From contig JADKIP010000017.1 of NCBI GenBank assembly GCA_016721185.1, positions 124,001-188,000 on the forward strand: DNA of 64,000 bases, read 5' to 3'. Made by a program: the position numbers and the translations under genes. The notes under the pieces are model-generated. The model was given only the letters and a program-made list of their open reading frames with translations. It was not told where the DNA came from and ran no database searches. Below, piece by piece: positions 27,137 through 35,274 of the stretch. The first letter of the stretch is position 1. The number at the start of each line of letters is the position of its first letter. Source of the DNA: Candidatus Dechloromonas phosphorivorans. Lineage in GTDB: Bacteria; Pseudomonadota; Gammaproteobacteria; Burkholderiales; Rhodocyclaceae.

Positions 27137-28681
27137 GTGCTTTTTAACTCCTACTCGTTCCTCTTGGTCTTCTTGCCGGTTACCGTCCTCTGTTTTTTCC
27201 TCGCTGGACGCTTGAGTAAGGCAGCCGGAGCCGGCTGGTTGGCAGCGTGCTCTCTGTTTTTCTACGCTTGGTGGGACCATCGCTATTTGGTATTGCTGGT
27301 CGCTTCCATCTGTGCGAACTATCTCGTCGGTAGCTACATCGCCCGGCATTCGGCCAGCACCAAAGGTCGCCTAGCACTGACCATAGCTGTTGCAGCCAAC
27401 TTGCTGCTGCTTGGCTACTACAAATACGCAGACTTCTTTCTCTCGTCTTCCAATGCCATTTTGGGCACCGACTGGCCGATACTTGGCATCATTCTCCCTA
27501 TCGGTATCTCTTTCTTTACCTTTACCCAGATCGCCTTTCTAGCCGACGCCTATGCCGGCAAGGTCACCGAATACCGTTTTATCTACTACGTGCTGTTCGT
27601 GACCTATTTTCCTCACCTGATTGCAGGTCCGGTGCTGCACCATAAAGAAATGATGCCGCAATTCGACGAGGATCGAAATTATCGACCGGACGCAGCAAAC
27701 TTCGCCATCGGGCTCACCATTTTCGCCATTGGCTTGGCCAAGAAAGTGCTGATAGCCGACAATCTTGCGGGCTATGCTGCGCCAGCTTTTGCTCCTGGAA
27801 CCGACCCCCCCACGTTCTTTTTCGCCTGGGGTGGCGCATTGGCGTACACCTTCCAACTTTATTTCGATTTCTCCGGCTATTCAGATATGGCAATCGGTCT
27901 GTCTCGAATATTTGGCGTGCGTTTGCCACTCAACTTCAGTTCGCCCTATAAATCTCAAAATATCGCTGAATTCTGGCGGCGATGGCATATGACCCTTTCG
28001 CGCTTCCTGCGCGACTATCTTTACATTCCGCTTGGAGGCAATCGTCACGGCACATTTCGTCGTCAAACCAACCTAATTACCACTATGGTACTGGGTGGCC
28101 TTTGGCACGGTGCCGGATGGAACTTCGTCATATGGGGTGGCCTCCACGGAGGTTTCCTGGTGATCAACCAGCTTTGGCAAAATCTCTGCCAACGAATTCC
28201 TTTCAGTTTGCCCCCACAACTTGGCCGATTTCTTGGCGTTGGCCTTACCTTCCTCTGTGTTGTCTTTGCCTGGGTCTATTTCCGCGCCCCTGACCTCTCC
28301 ACAGCAAATCGCCTCATTGCCGGCATGCTCGGAGGTTTTGGAGCCGCATTGCCAGAGTCGATCCTGTCACGCCTCGGCCCACTCAAGGCGGTTATCGAAG
28401 ATCTTGGTATTCGCAGCTACTTGGGTGGGGGCGCAATTTTCGTTGAAACTTGGTGTTGGGTTGCGATCGGCGGATTGATTGCTTTTTTTGCCCCAAACAC
28501 TCAAGAAATCATGGGGCGTTTTAAGCCTGCTTTGCCCGAAGAAGGCCGCGCCAAATTGCGTCCCGCACCACACCTCTCTTGGACGCCGCAGCGGCGCAAT
28601 GCTATCGCCACAGGGCTATTGTTTGCGCTAGGAATGCTCGCCCTAAGCCGCCCGACAGAATTCCTATACTTCCAATTCTGA
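27137..28681 (+). CDS. MBOAT-family O-acyltransferase (AlgI/PatA-like)
   Basis: 514 residues with about ten membrane helices, starting at a GTG. Family landmarks are LFNSYSFLLVFLPVTVL, KYADFFL, FFTFTQIAFLADAYAGK, FPHLIAGPVLHHKEMMPQF, YFDFSGYSDMAIGLSRIFG, NIAEFWRRWHMTLSRFLRDY and GGLWHGAGWNFVIWGGLHG with the catalytic His. Such proteins move acyl (usually acetyl) groups across the inner membrane to periplasmic sugars, working with an SGNH-type partner. The next gene, overlapping its stop as TGATG, is likely that partner. Probably cargo that modifies a surface polysaccharide; the substrate is unknown. Confidence 0.92.
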   Translation: MLFNSYSFLLVFLPVTVLCFFLAGRLSKAAGAGWLAACSLFFYAWWDHRYLVLLVASICANYLVGSYIARHSASTKGRLALTIAVAANLLLLGYYKYADFFLSSSNAILGTDWPILGIILPIGISFFTFTQIAFLADAYAGKVTEYRFIYYVLFVTYFPHLIAGPVLHHKEMMPQFDEDRNYRPDAANFAIGLTIFAIGLAKKVLIADNLAGYAAPAFAPGTDPPTFFFAWGGALAYTFQLYFDFSGYSDMAIGLSRIFGVRLPLNFSSPYKSQNIAEFWRRWHMTLSRFLRDYLYIPLGGNRHGTFRRQTNLITTMVLGGLWHGAGWNFVIWGGLHGGFLVINQLWQNLCQRIPFSLPPQLGRFLGVGLTFLCVVFAWVYFRAPDLSTANRLIAGMLGGFGAALPESILSRLGPLKAVIEDLGIRSYLGGGAIFVETWCWVAIGGLIAFFAPNTQEIMGRFKPALPEEGRAKLRPAPHLSWTPQRRNAIATGLLFALGMLALSRPTEFLYFQF

Positions 28682-29892
28682 TGCACACACAACCATCACC
28701 ATGGGCTTGGGCAAGCTACTTACGATGGATGTTCACGACCCTCGTAATCGCAATTGTCGCAGTTGGCTTGTTCAATGTGTTTGTTGACCCGCTTGGCGTA
28801 TTTGGCTCCCCACACGTTGCACAGATCAATGTCATCAAGCCGTACTTGGATCATCACCGAGAACTTGCTCGTTATCAGAAGGCATACCGTTTGTGTCCCA
28901 ATACCGGCATTTTCGGTAACTCCCGTGCAGAAATTGGCTTTGACCCAGAAAGTCCTATGTTGGAAAACCATGGGATGACCGCATTCAATCACGCCATTCC
29001 GGGCACTGGTGCAAGCACCTCCTTACGGCAGATCATCTGGCTCAAAGACGCCAAGTGCTTCCCGAAAACGATCTTTCTTGGGGTTGAATTCTTTGATTTC
29101 CTTGGCGGATCTGAACCGCAGTCACTTCCAACATTAGCAACTCACCCTGCGCCACAGCGTGACGCCCGTTTTTTTGCCGAGTCTGTCTTCTCCATCACCG
29201 GCCTCCGCGACTCACTAGCCACGCTTTTACTTCAGCGATCCCGCTATCCGGCCACCTCAACTGATCGAGGATTCAACCCGCTCTTTAACTACATTCCGGA
29301 AGTCGAGCAAAGCGGCCATTACACTCTGTTTCGCCAACGCGCAGAAGAAAACGTGCGCAATTGGACACGCAAGCCCTTGCAGCTTAGGCCACAAAAAGGA
29401 GGAGTCTCTGACGACGAAGCTTTGATCGATGCGATTCTTGCCCAAGCAGTCCAAGGCGGCAGCACAACGTACATAATCATCTACCCCTACCATGCGGAGA
29501 TTCGCATGATGATCGAGCGCCTTGGAATGGGCCAATTCTTTGCTGACTGGAAGCGACTCGTTGTTGGCATCGCGGAAATTAATAGTGATCAAGGCGGCAA
29601 AGTCGAGGTATGGGACTTTAGCGGAGTGTCACCTGAAACCCTCGAAGCCATCCCGACAAGAGGGGATCGGAAAACCCATCTCAATTACTATTGGGAAGCA
29701 GGGCATTTCAAAAAGGAACTCGGAAATTTGGTGATTGACCGTCTGCTTGGCAAGCAGAACGACTTTGGCATCAAACTGGATAGCGGGAACATCGAAAGCT
29801 GGTTAGCTGAAGATCGCCATCGTGTTCAAACCCTGATCAACACCCCATCACCGCTAGGCCGAGAGGTCGAGGATCTGTTGGCGCGCCACTGA
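28681..29892 (+). CDS. Membrane-anchored SGNH-like partner of the O-acyltransferase
   Basis: 403 residues starting at the ATG that overlaps the preceding stop (TGATG). One N-terminal helix (FTTLVIAIVAVGLFNVF) anchors a periplasmic domain. The segment TGIFGNSRAEIGFDP resembles the catalytic Ser block of SGNH/AlgJ-like acetyltransferases, and TRGDRKTHLNYYWEAGHF has a late His. I infer, from these motifs and the coupling to the MBOAT gene, that it delivers the acyl group to the final sugar. The family assignment is not certain. Confidence 0.65.
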   Translation: MHTQPSPWAWASYLRWMFTTLVIAIVAVGLFNVFVDPLGVFGSPHVAQINVIKPYLDHHRELARYQKAYRLCPNTGIFGNSRAEIGFDPESPMLENHGMTAFNHAIPGTGASTSLRQIIWLKDAKCFPKTIFLGVEFFDFLGGSEPQSLPTLATHPAPQRDARFFAESVFSITGLRDSLATLLLQRSRYPATSTDRGFNPLFNYIPEVEQSGHYTLFRQRAEENVRNWTRKPLQLRPQKGGVSDDEALIDAILAQAVQGGSTTYIIIYPYHAEIRMMIERLGMGQFFADWKRLVVGIAEINSDQGGKVEVWDFSGVSPETLEAIPTRGDRKTHLNYYWEAGHFKKELGNLVIDRLLGKQNDFGIKLDSGNIESWLAEDRHRVQTLINTPSPLGREVEDLLARH

Positions 29893-30088
29893 CATATTAG
29901 GTGAGTCGTAGGCGGGACACATACCCGATTCTTTGTCTTTGAATGGCCTAATGGGTTACTTAGATACCGCCCATGTGCCAGCCAATCAGATAAAAAGTTC
30001 GCTGGCGATGTGATGACAGGTCGCCAAGTAGCCTTCAAGCCATCGCCTCTGACGCAAGCTAGAAACTTACATATCTCGACTACCACCT

Positions 30089-30140
30089 TCAAAATCTTGG
30101 AGTAATTGGATCAGCATTCGTAACGAGAGATACCTTGGTT
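30089..30140 (-). pseudogene. Displaced 3' tail of the HTH gene
   Basis: When the IS1182 element and one CTAG are removed, the HTH frame at 31669 continues here for 17 codons (RTKVSLVTNADPITPRF) to a TGA at 30089-30091. It is basic at first, as expected after the KPGRP end of the other part. Confidence 0.6.
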
Positions 30141-30144
30141 CTAG
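30141..30144. repeat. Target-site duplication CTAG, left copy
   Basis: CTAG adjoins the inverted repeat here and at 31669-31672. The palindromic tetramer makes this weaker evidence than the longer duplications elsewhere. Confidence 0.65.
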
Positions 30145-31668
30145 CAGCCTGTCGGACTTGAGCCGACCAGGTCAAAGAAATTGAGGCTGCAAGGCAGGAG
30201 TTTGCTGATTTTTGCCTGAAGACGCACGATTTCCCCGTGTTTTTGCTACTGCGGACGCAATACGGCCATGCGTTTCAAGTTCCACGCGAGGCAAACCAGC
30301 GTCCATTCTCCCGAGACTTTCTTCAGGCCGCGCAGGGAGAACTGACGGAATCCGAGCACGGACTTGATGATGCCGAACACGGGTTCGACGGTTTGCTTGC
30401 GCAGGGCATAGAGCGCGCGGCCGGCCTTGGTTTTCAGCTTGTGCGCCATGACCTGGGCGGGCGTTGCATCAGCCGGCAAGGCGGCCGGCTCGGTAAAGCG
30501 TTCCTGCGGCGCCGGATGATGCTCGTCCCGCTTCACCGCAATGAACGGGTCAATGCTGCACGCCTCACAGGCCTCGACGTTCTTGGCGCTGTAGAAACCC
30601 GTGTCCGCCAGGAGTTCCTTCGGCTGACCCAGCGAGGCAGGCAGCGCGGCCAGTTGCGCAAGCATCGGCACTACCTGTTCCTTGTCATTGCAGGCTTGCG
30701 TGACGGTCAGTGAGACGACCAGCATACTGCTTGTATCGACCGCAGCCTGGGCGTTGTACGCTTGGTTAAAACCACCGCCGGGCACCGGCATGATGCGGGA
30801 TTGCTCATCGGTCAGATTGAGCTGGTCTTGCGCCTTCGGCCCGGCAACCGGCGGTTTCGGCGGCTTGCCGCCGGGCTTCTTGCCGCTTTCCTTGGCCTTC
30901 TGTTCGCGATGCGCCAGCTTGGCCTCGTACTCGGCCTGTTCTTTCTCGAAGCGTGCCTTGGCTCGTTCCTCGATCTTGACCTTGGCTGCCGCCATGGCTT
31001 CCAGTCGTGCCTGGCGCCGAGCAATTTCCGCGGGTAAATTCATCCCGTCCGGCACCGCCGATTGGTCGGCTTGTTCGGCCAGCGCCAGCAAAGACGCGAC
31101 TTCCGCTTTGAGCTGGATTTCCAACTGTTCAATGTGGCCATGCGACAGGGCGCTGTGGCGGGAGGCATTCGCTTGACCTTGGTGCCGTCCAGACTGAGGG
31201 TGCCCAGCTTCAGGAGCTTCATTTCCCGAGCCATCTCCAGCACTTGCACGAACAACCCCGCCAACTCGTCGAGAAAGCGTCGGCGAAAGGTCGCCAGCGT
31301 GTCATGGTCAGGGTGCGTGCCGGCCGCAATGAAGCGAAATGCCACCGAGTCATAGGTTGCCCGTTCAAGCTTCCGGCTCGAGAACACCCCGGTGGCGTAC
31401 CCATACACCAGCAACGACAGCAACACGGAGGGGTGATACGCCGCGCTGCCCCGACCTGCGTAGGCTTTCTCCAAGGCGCTAACATCGAGCCGATCAACCA
31501 CTTCAACAATAAACCGGGCAAGGTGGTCTTCCGGGAGCCATTCATCGACCGAGGGGGAAGCAGGTAGCCGGTCTGGCGGTCAACGGGTGGAAGCGGCTCA
31601 TTTCTCGGACGGGTTTCGGTGGGCAGGTACGCATTATCCCATTTGCACTGCAGTAGTCCGACAGGCTG
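30145..31668 (-). mobile_element. IS1182-family insertion sequence, decayed
   Basis: 1524 bp. Both ends read inwards CAGCCTGTCGGACT after the CTAG flank (the matching block is CTAGCAGCCTGTCGGACT). The single transposase gene is on the minus strand and broken by several frameshifts. It splits the HTH gene near the right end of the island. Confidence 0.85.
30246..31600 (-). pseudogene. IS1182-family transposase, multiple frameshifts
   Basis: Pieces in three frames: an N-terminal stretch near 31600-31500 (DRQTGYLLPPSVDEWLPEDH, needing two single-base repairs), then 31501-31150 (VDRLDVSALEKAYAGRGSAA, GTLSLDGTKVK with the first Asp), then from about 31150 to 30246 (LEIQLKAEVASLLALAEQAD, ELLADTGFYSAKNVEAC, QTVEPVFGIIKSVLGFRQFS with the Glu). 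At KVK the frame slips because one A is missing. The gene is dead as written. Confidence 0.85.
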
Positions 31669-31931
31669 CTAGGTCGCCCCGGTTTTCGCATTTGAGGATC
31701 AACGTTGGACTCAGCTGGTTTGGGAAGCAGGTCGTCTATAGGCGAGCCAATGGATATTTTTTCGAGAATCGCAGCGCGTGAATATCGAGGTCTCCCACCA
31801 ATCATAAAAACCGGGAAAATTGGTTTTCCTAGAAGTCTTGCTCGCTGCAAAGTTCGAGCATGCACAGATACAAGTTTTGCTGCCTGCTCTTCCGTCAACA
31901 CGTCTTTTTCTAATTCTTCTTGCATACACAT
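31542..31931 (-). pseudogene. Helix-turn-helix protein (AlpA/excisionase-like), 3' end displaced by IS1182
   Basis: Native codons run from ATG 31931 to the CTAG at 31669; the remainder of the open frame is IS sequence. The N-terminus VLTEEQAAKLVSVHARTLQR followed by GRPRYSRAAILEKI has the shape of a MerR/AlpA-like winged helix DNA-binding domain. A small HTH protein near the end of an integrase-bearing element often acts as excisionase or regulator. Restored length is 104 residues. The DNA-binding domain itself is intact, so the truncated form could still bind DNA. Confidence 0.72.
31669..31672. repeat. Target-site duplication CTAG, right copy
   Basis: Partner of 30141-30144. Confidence 0.65.
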
Positions 31932-32346
31932 CGCTCACTTCAGAATACTGATTGCATCCCTATTGCAACAGACATGCCACATATCTAATTGAATACATGT
32001 GAATTTGTGAACTTTCAGTAGCCCCTAAGGAAAAATATTTCCTTTGCTTGACAACAGTCAAGAGAAATTGGATTTTTGACAAAAATTAACCATTAGGCAT
32101 TTTTTGCCAACGACCGGCAAGTGTTGCCGATTTGCCTGTCAAAATAAAGAGGTGGATGGCCCCCCCGAACCTCGACACTGATCTTGCCACTAAGGCAAGG
32201 GGCTTAGCCCCCCGCCAAGACGTAGACAACAATACCCTGCAAAAAGTAACACCAAGCCTTGCACTTGGATCACATTGCCTAGTCACTCTGATGCCTTATC
32301 TTATCCAAACGAAACATCAAGGTGCCAAGCAATTTTCTGACAGCAA
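31932..32346. other. AT-rich non-coding end of the island
   Basis: About 415 bases upstream of the HTH gene. It holds that gene's promoter region (TTGACA-like words around 32050 and 32080) and a hairpin-like AGGGGCTTAGCCCC near 32197. The open frame at 32132-32365 has no ribosome-binding site and is not supported. Confidence 0.4.
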
Positions 32347-32384
32347 GTACCAGGAATTATTGTGATACCTAGCGTGATACCGAA
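32347..32384. repeat. Candidate right attachment repeat of the integrative element
   Basis: GTACCAGGAATT-n3-GTGATACC-TAGC-GTGATACC-GAA, the counterpart of 12481-12518 with identical spacing. The 12-mer TTGTGATACCTA is exact in both copies but falls on different halves of the repeat. Backbone-like GC resumes shortly after it. Confidence 0.5.
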
Positions 32385-32449
32385 TTATATTTTTGAATAA
32401 TAAGTTTCTCTATCGCGTTGATTTTATATGTAAATAAATTACTAGTGAA

Positions 32450-32468
32450 CAGTGCAGACCATGCACTG
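32450..32468. promoter_or_regulatory. Inverted repeat upstream of the DUF3305 gene
   Basis: CAGTGCA-GACCA-TGCACTG, perfect 7-bp arms, about 75 bases before the start codon. It could be an operator or a weak hairpin; no factor is recognised. Confidence 0.4.
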
Positions 32469-32543
32469 GCCGAATGCTTGGCGAACTGGCAACACCCGGC
32501 GAACTTGGGCTATGCTGAAAAAACAGTATTCCCGAGTTGAGCC

Positions 32544-33023
32544 ATGAAAAACTTTCCCATTGCCGTCGTTATCGAAAAAGCCCGTCTGGAAAATCGCTGG
32601 GCCAGCGAGAAGTGGGAGGCGATCGGTGTCATTCCCGCCTTCGATGCTGCGGTCGACGCGCCGCCGCGGCGGATTTTTGCCGATGAACAACGCGAACACT
32701 TTCTGGCCGGGCATTTCCCGCTGCAACTGTTCCGCGACGAGGTCGATAACTACCATCTCAACCTGACCTCGCCGGAACCCCGCGTTTTCGTCATGTGGCG
32801 GATGGAGCAGGGCGCTGACGGCGATTTTGCCAAGCCGATCGAGGTCACCCTGAGCTATGGCGAGGCGGCGCGCTGGCTGGATTCGGGCGAGCAGTGCGAT
32901 GGCGTGCCGATGCCGCCGGAGATTGCCGACTGGCTGGGCGATTTCGTCAACACGCACTACAAGCCGGCGGTGCGCCACAAGGTTAAGCGTAACGATCCGT
33001 TTGCCGGAAAGCAGCCGCGATGA
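32544..33023 (+). CDS. DUF3305 domain protein
   Basis: 159 residues with the family's start FPIAVVIEKARLENRWASEK and WEAIGVIP, and the block YHLNLTSPEPRVFVMWRME. DUF3305 genes accompany formate dehydrogenase and DUF3306 genes in proteobacteria; the role is not established. Its stop overlaps the DUF3306 start as ATGA, so the two are translationally coupled. Confidence 0.85.
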   Translation: MKNFPIAVVIEKARLENRWASEKWEAIGVIPAFDAAVDAPPRRIFADEQREHFLAGHFPLQLFRDEVDNYHLNLTSPEPRVFVMWRMEQGADGDFAKPIEVTLSYGEAARWLDSGEQCDGVPMPPEIADWLGDFVNTHYKPAVRHKVKRNDPFAGKQPR

Positions 33024-33466
33024 GTGCTGGCGGTTTTCTCGAACGCTGGTCGCGACTGAAAAAAGTCGCCGAAACGGCGTCGACCGCAGAAATCCCGGAT
33101 GCCGAGGCCTTGTTGGCCAATCTCACCTCTGATAGCGATTTCGGCCAGTTCATGCGTCAGGAAATCAGCGAGGAGATTCGTCGCAAGGCGATGAAAACGC
33201 TGTTCGCCGATCCGCATTTCAACGTGATGGACGGGCTCGATATCTACATCGACGACTACTCGATCAGCGAGCCGATTCCGGCCGAAATGCTGGCGACCTT
33301 GAACCAGATGCGCCTCTTTGACGAGGCTTCACCGGAGGACGAGTCGGCAGTGGCGGAGGCGCCTGAACCGGCGGAAACAGCGGGTAATTGCGACATTTTG
33401 ACTGGCGATGGACAGAATGTCCCAGTCGTGCCATCAGCCGAAATACCCGGCCCCGGCGTTGAATGA
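33020..33466 (+). CDS. DUF3306 domain protein
   Basis: 148 residues: FLERWSRLKKVAE at the start, then ALLANLTSDSDFGQFMRQ and ALKTLFADPHFNVMDGLDIYI-like family sequence (here KTLFADPHFNVMDGLDIYID), followed by an acidic Pro/Glu-rich tail. It regularly sits between DUF3305 and the Fe-S protein of formate dehydrogenase clusters. Probably a maturation or stability factor; that is inference from context only. Confidence 0.85.
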   Translation: MSAGGFLERWSRLKKVAETASTAEIPDAEALLANLTSDSDFGQFMRQEISEEIRRKAMKTLFADPHFNVMDGLDIYIDDYSISEPIPAEMLATLNQMRLFDEASPEDESAVAEAPEPAETAGNCDILTGDGQNVPVVPSAEIPGPGVE

Positions 33467-33504
33467 CAAGTGCGAGTAGGTTTCAGCCTGTGGCTAAAAC
33501 ATTA

Positions 33505-33520
33505 ACTGATAACAATCAGT
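33505..33520. promoter_or_regulatory. FNR-like palindrome upstream of the formate dehydrogenase operon
   Basis: ACTGAT-AACA-ATCAGT, perfect 6-bp arms four bases apart. The core TGAT-n4-ATCA matches the FNR/Anr consensus TTGAT-n4-ATCAA except for the outermost base on each side. It lies 57 bases before the Fe-S protein start, which suits anaerobic control of a respiratory formate dehydrogenase. Confidence 0.6.
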
Positions 33521-33576
33521 ATCTTGAGCGCATTTTTTAGATAGATGTAAGTGTTTTTGAGCGAGCCATTCGGTCA

Positions 33577-35274
33577 ATGGCACGAAGTCTGCAAGTAAGT
33601 TCAGAATATTTTGAGGACCGTCCCTTGAACGCCACTTCTGCCAACGCTTTGCAATCCTCCGAAAACCCCTTCCTGGCGGCGGCATTGGCTGCCCTGGCCG
33701 ACCTCCCCGCACCCGAACCGGTGCCTGCAATCAGCATGCTGGCCGATGGCCATTTGCTCATTATTGGCGAACTTGAAGTCGCGCTGGGCTGGGCCGAACG
33801 GCTGGCCGGCCAACGCGAGGTGACGGTGCTGGCGCTGGGCGAACCGCCTGCTACGGTCGACCGGCCGGACGCCGAAAATTTCGCCCTCGAATTCGGCAAC
33901 CAGGTGCAACTGAGCGGCCACCTCGGGGCTTTTGAACTGTACTGGCAAGCCGTTGAAGGCACGAAGAAGGCGACCTTCGATGTCGTCCTCGATCTCTCGC
34001 CGCAAGCCCTGCTCAATCGTGTCGAGCTGCCTGACGGCTATCGGGCACCGGGCCGCGACCCGCTCGATCAGGCGCTGGCCGTGATAGATCTGCTCGGCTT
34101 CGACGGCGAGTTTGAAAAGCCGCGTTACGTCACGGTCAATGAGCGCCTGTGTGCCCACAGTCGTTCGATGAAAGCCGGTTGCAGCAACTGCATCGAGGTC
34201 TGTGCGACCGAGGCCATCGTCAGCGCCGGCGACAAGATCAAGCTGGACCCCTATCTCTGCCAGGGCTGCGGCACCTGCACCACAGTTTGCCCGTCCGGGG
34301 CGCTGGCCTACCAGTTCCCGCGCGTCGCCGATGTCGGTCTGGCGATCAAAGTGCAGCTCAAGTCCTATCGCGCAGCTGGTGGCAACAATGCCTGTTTGCT
34401 TTTCCATTCCGCCGAAGCCGGTCGCAAGCAACTGGCCGCCTTGAAGCGTGCCGGCAAGGCCCTGCCGGCCAATGTCATTCCGGTTGAAGTCTGGAGCGCC
34501 GATGCGGTCGGGCTGGACTTGTTGCTTGGTGCAGTAACGCTGGGTGCGGCGCAGGTGGCTGTGTTCGGCGCCGGTTCGCACGATCTGGCGCCGCTGCAAA
34601 AACAGGCCGGGCTGGGCCAGAGCATATTGAATGGCCTGGGTTTTGCCGGTGAATATTTGCGTATTGTCGATGGCGAAAGCGGTAACTGGCTGGCTGAACT
34701 CGCTGCCTGGGCCGTACCGGCTGGCGTGCCCGTGGCTGAATTCCGGCTGGTGGCTGACAAGCGGACGACGCTTGAGTTCGTCATCGATCACCTGCAAAAA
34801 AATGCGCCGGCCGCGCCCGAGTTCATTGCACTGGCTGCCGGGGCGCCTTTCGGCAACGTCATCGTCAGCGACGCCTGCACCTTGTGCATGTCGTGTACCA
34901 GCGCCTGTCCGGCCGGGGCTTTGAAAGCGGCGGCCGATGCGCCGCGGCTTTCCTTCCTCGAACGCAATTGCCTGCAGTGTGGCCTGTGCGCCAATACTTG
35001 CCCGGAGCAGGCGATCACGTTGGCGCCGCGCCTGTTGCTCAAGGAGCGCCGGGCGGAACGTCTCCTCAAAGAAGCCGAAATTTTCTGCTGCACCGCCTGC
35101 GGCAAGGCGATGGGGGCGGCGCCGACCATCCTCAACATGATTTCCAAATTGTCCGGCCACAGCATGTTCGCCACGCCGGAAGCCCTGGCGCGTCTGAGCA
35201 TGTGCGGCGATTGCCGGGTGATTGATTTGATCAACAACGAGAAAAGCACGAAAGCCTGGGAGATGACGGAATGA
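33577..35274 (+). CDS. Multi-cluster 4Fe-4S ferredoxin protein of the formate dehydrogenase locus
   Basis: 565 residues. Two ferredoxin motifs in the middle (CSNCIEVCATEAI, CQGCGTCTTVCPSGA) and two near residues 430-480 (CTLCMSCTSACPAGA, CLQCGLCANTCPEQA) predict four 4Fe-4S clusters, with further Cys pairs near the C-terminus (CCTACGKAM, CGDCRVIDL). The N-terminal 150 residues carry no cluster. The start at ATG 33577 is used; a TTG at 33624 is an alternative. It is coupled to the chaperone gene by ATGA. Likely a cytoplasmic electron carrier or assembly protein for the enzyme. Confidence 0.9.
   Translation: MARSLQVSSEYFEDRPLNATSANALQSSENPFLAAALAALADLPAPEPVPAISMLADGHLLIIGELEVALGWAERLAGQREVTVLALGEPPATVDRPDAENFALEFGNQVQLSGHLGAFELYWQAVEGTKKATFDVVLDLSPQALLNRVELPDGYRAPGRDPLDQALAVIDLLGFDGEFEKPRYVTVNERLCAHSRSMKAGCSNCIEVCATEAIVSAGDKIKLDPYLCQGCGTCTTVCPSGALAYQFPRVADVGLAIKVQLKSYRAAGGNNACLLFHSAEAGRKQLAALKRAGKALPANVIPVEVWSADAVGLDLLLGAVTLGAAQVAVFGAGSHDLAPLQKQAGLGQSILNGLGFAGEYLRIVDGESGNWLAELAAWAVPAGVPVAEFRLVADKRTTLEFVIDHLQKNAPAAPEFIALAAGAPFGNVIVSDACTLCMSCTSACPAGALKAAADAPRLSFLERNCLQCGLCANTCPEQAITLAPRLLLKERRAERLLKEAEIFCCTACGKAMGAAPTILNMISKLSGHSMFATPEALARLSMCGDCRVIDLINNEKSTKAWEMTE

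Noticed and set aside
32132..32365. Open frame of 77 codons at the right island end
   Set aside because: No ribosome-binding site, atypical composition, and it runs through the candidate att repeat.
33601..35160. 519-codon open frame opposite the Fe-S protein gene
   Set aside because: A shadow frame in GC-rich DNA; the plus-strand gene has clear ferredoxin motifs and operon coupling.
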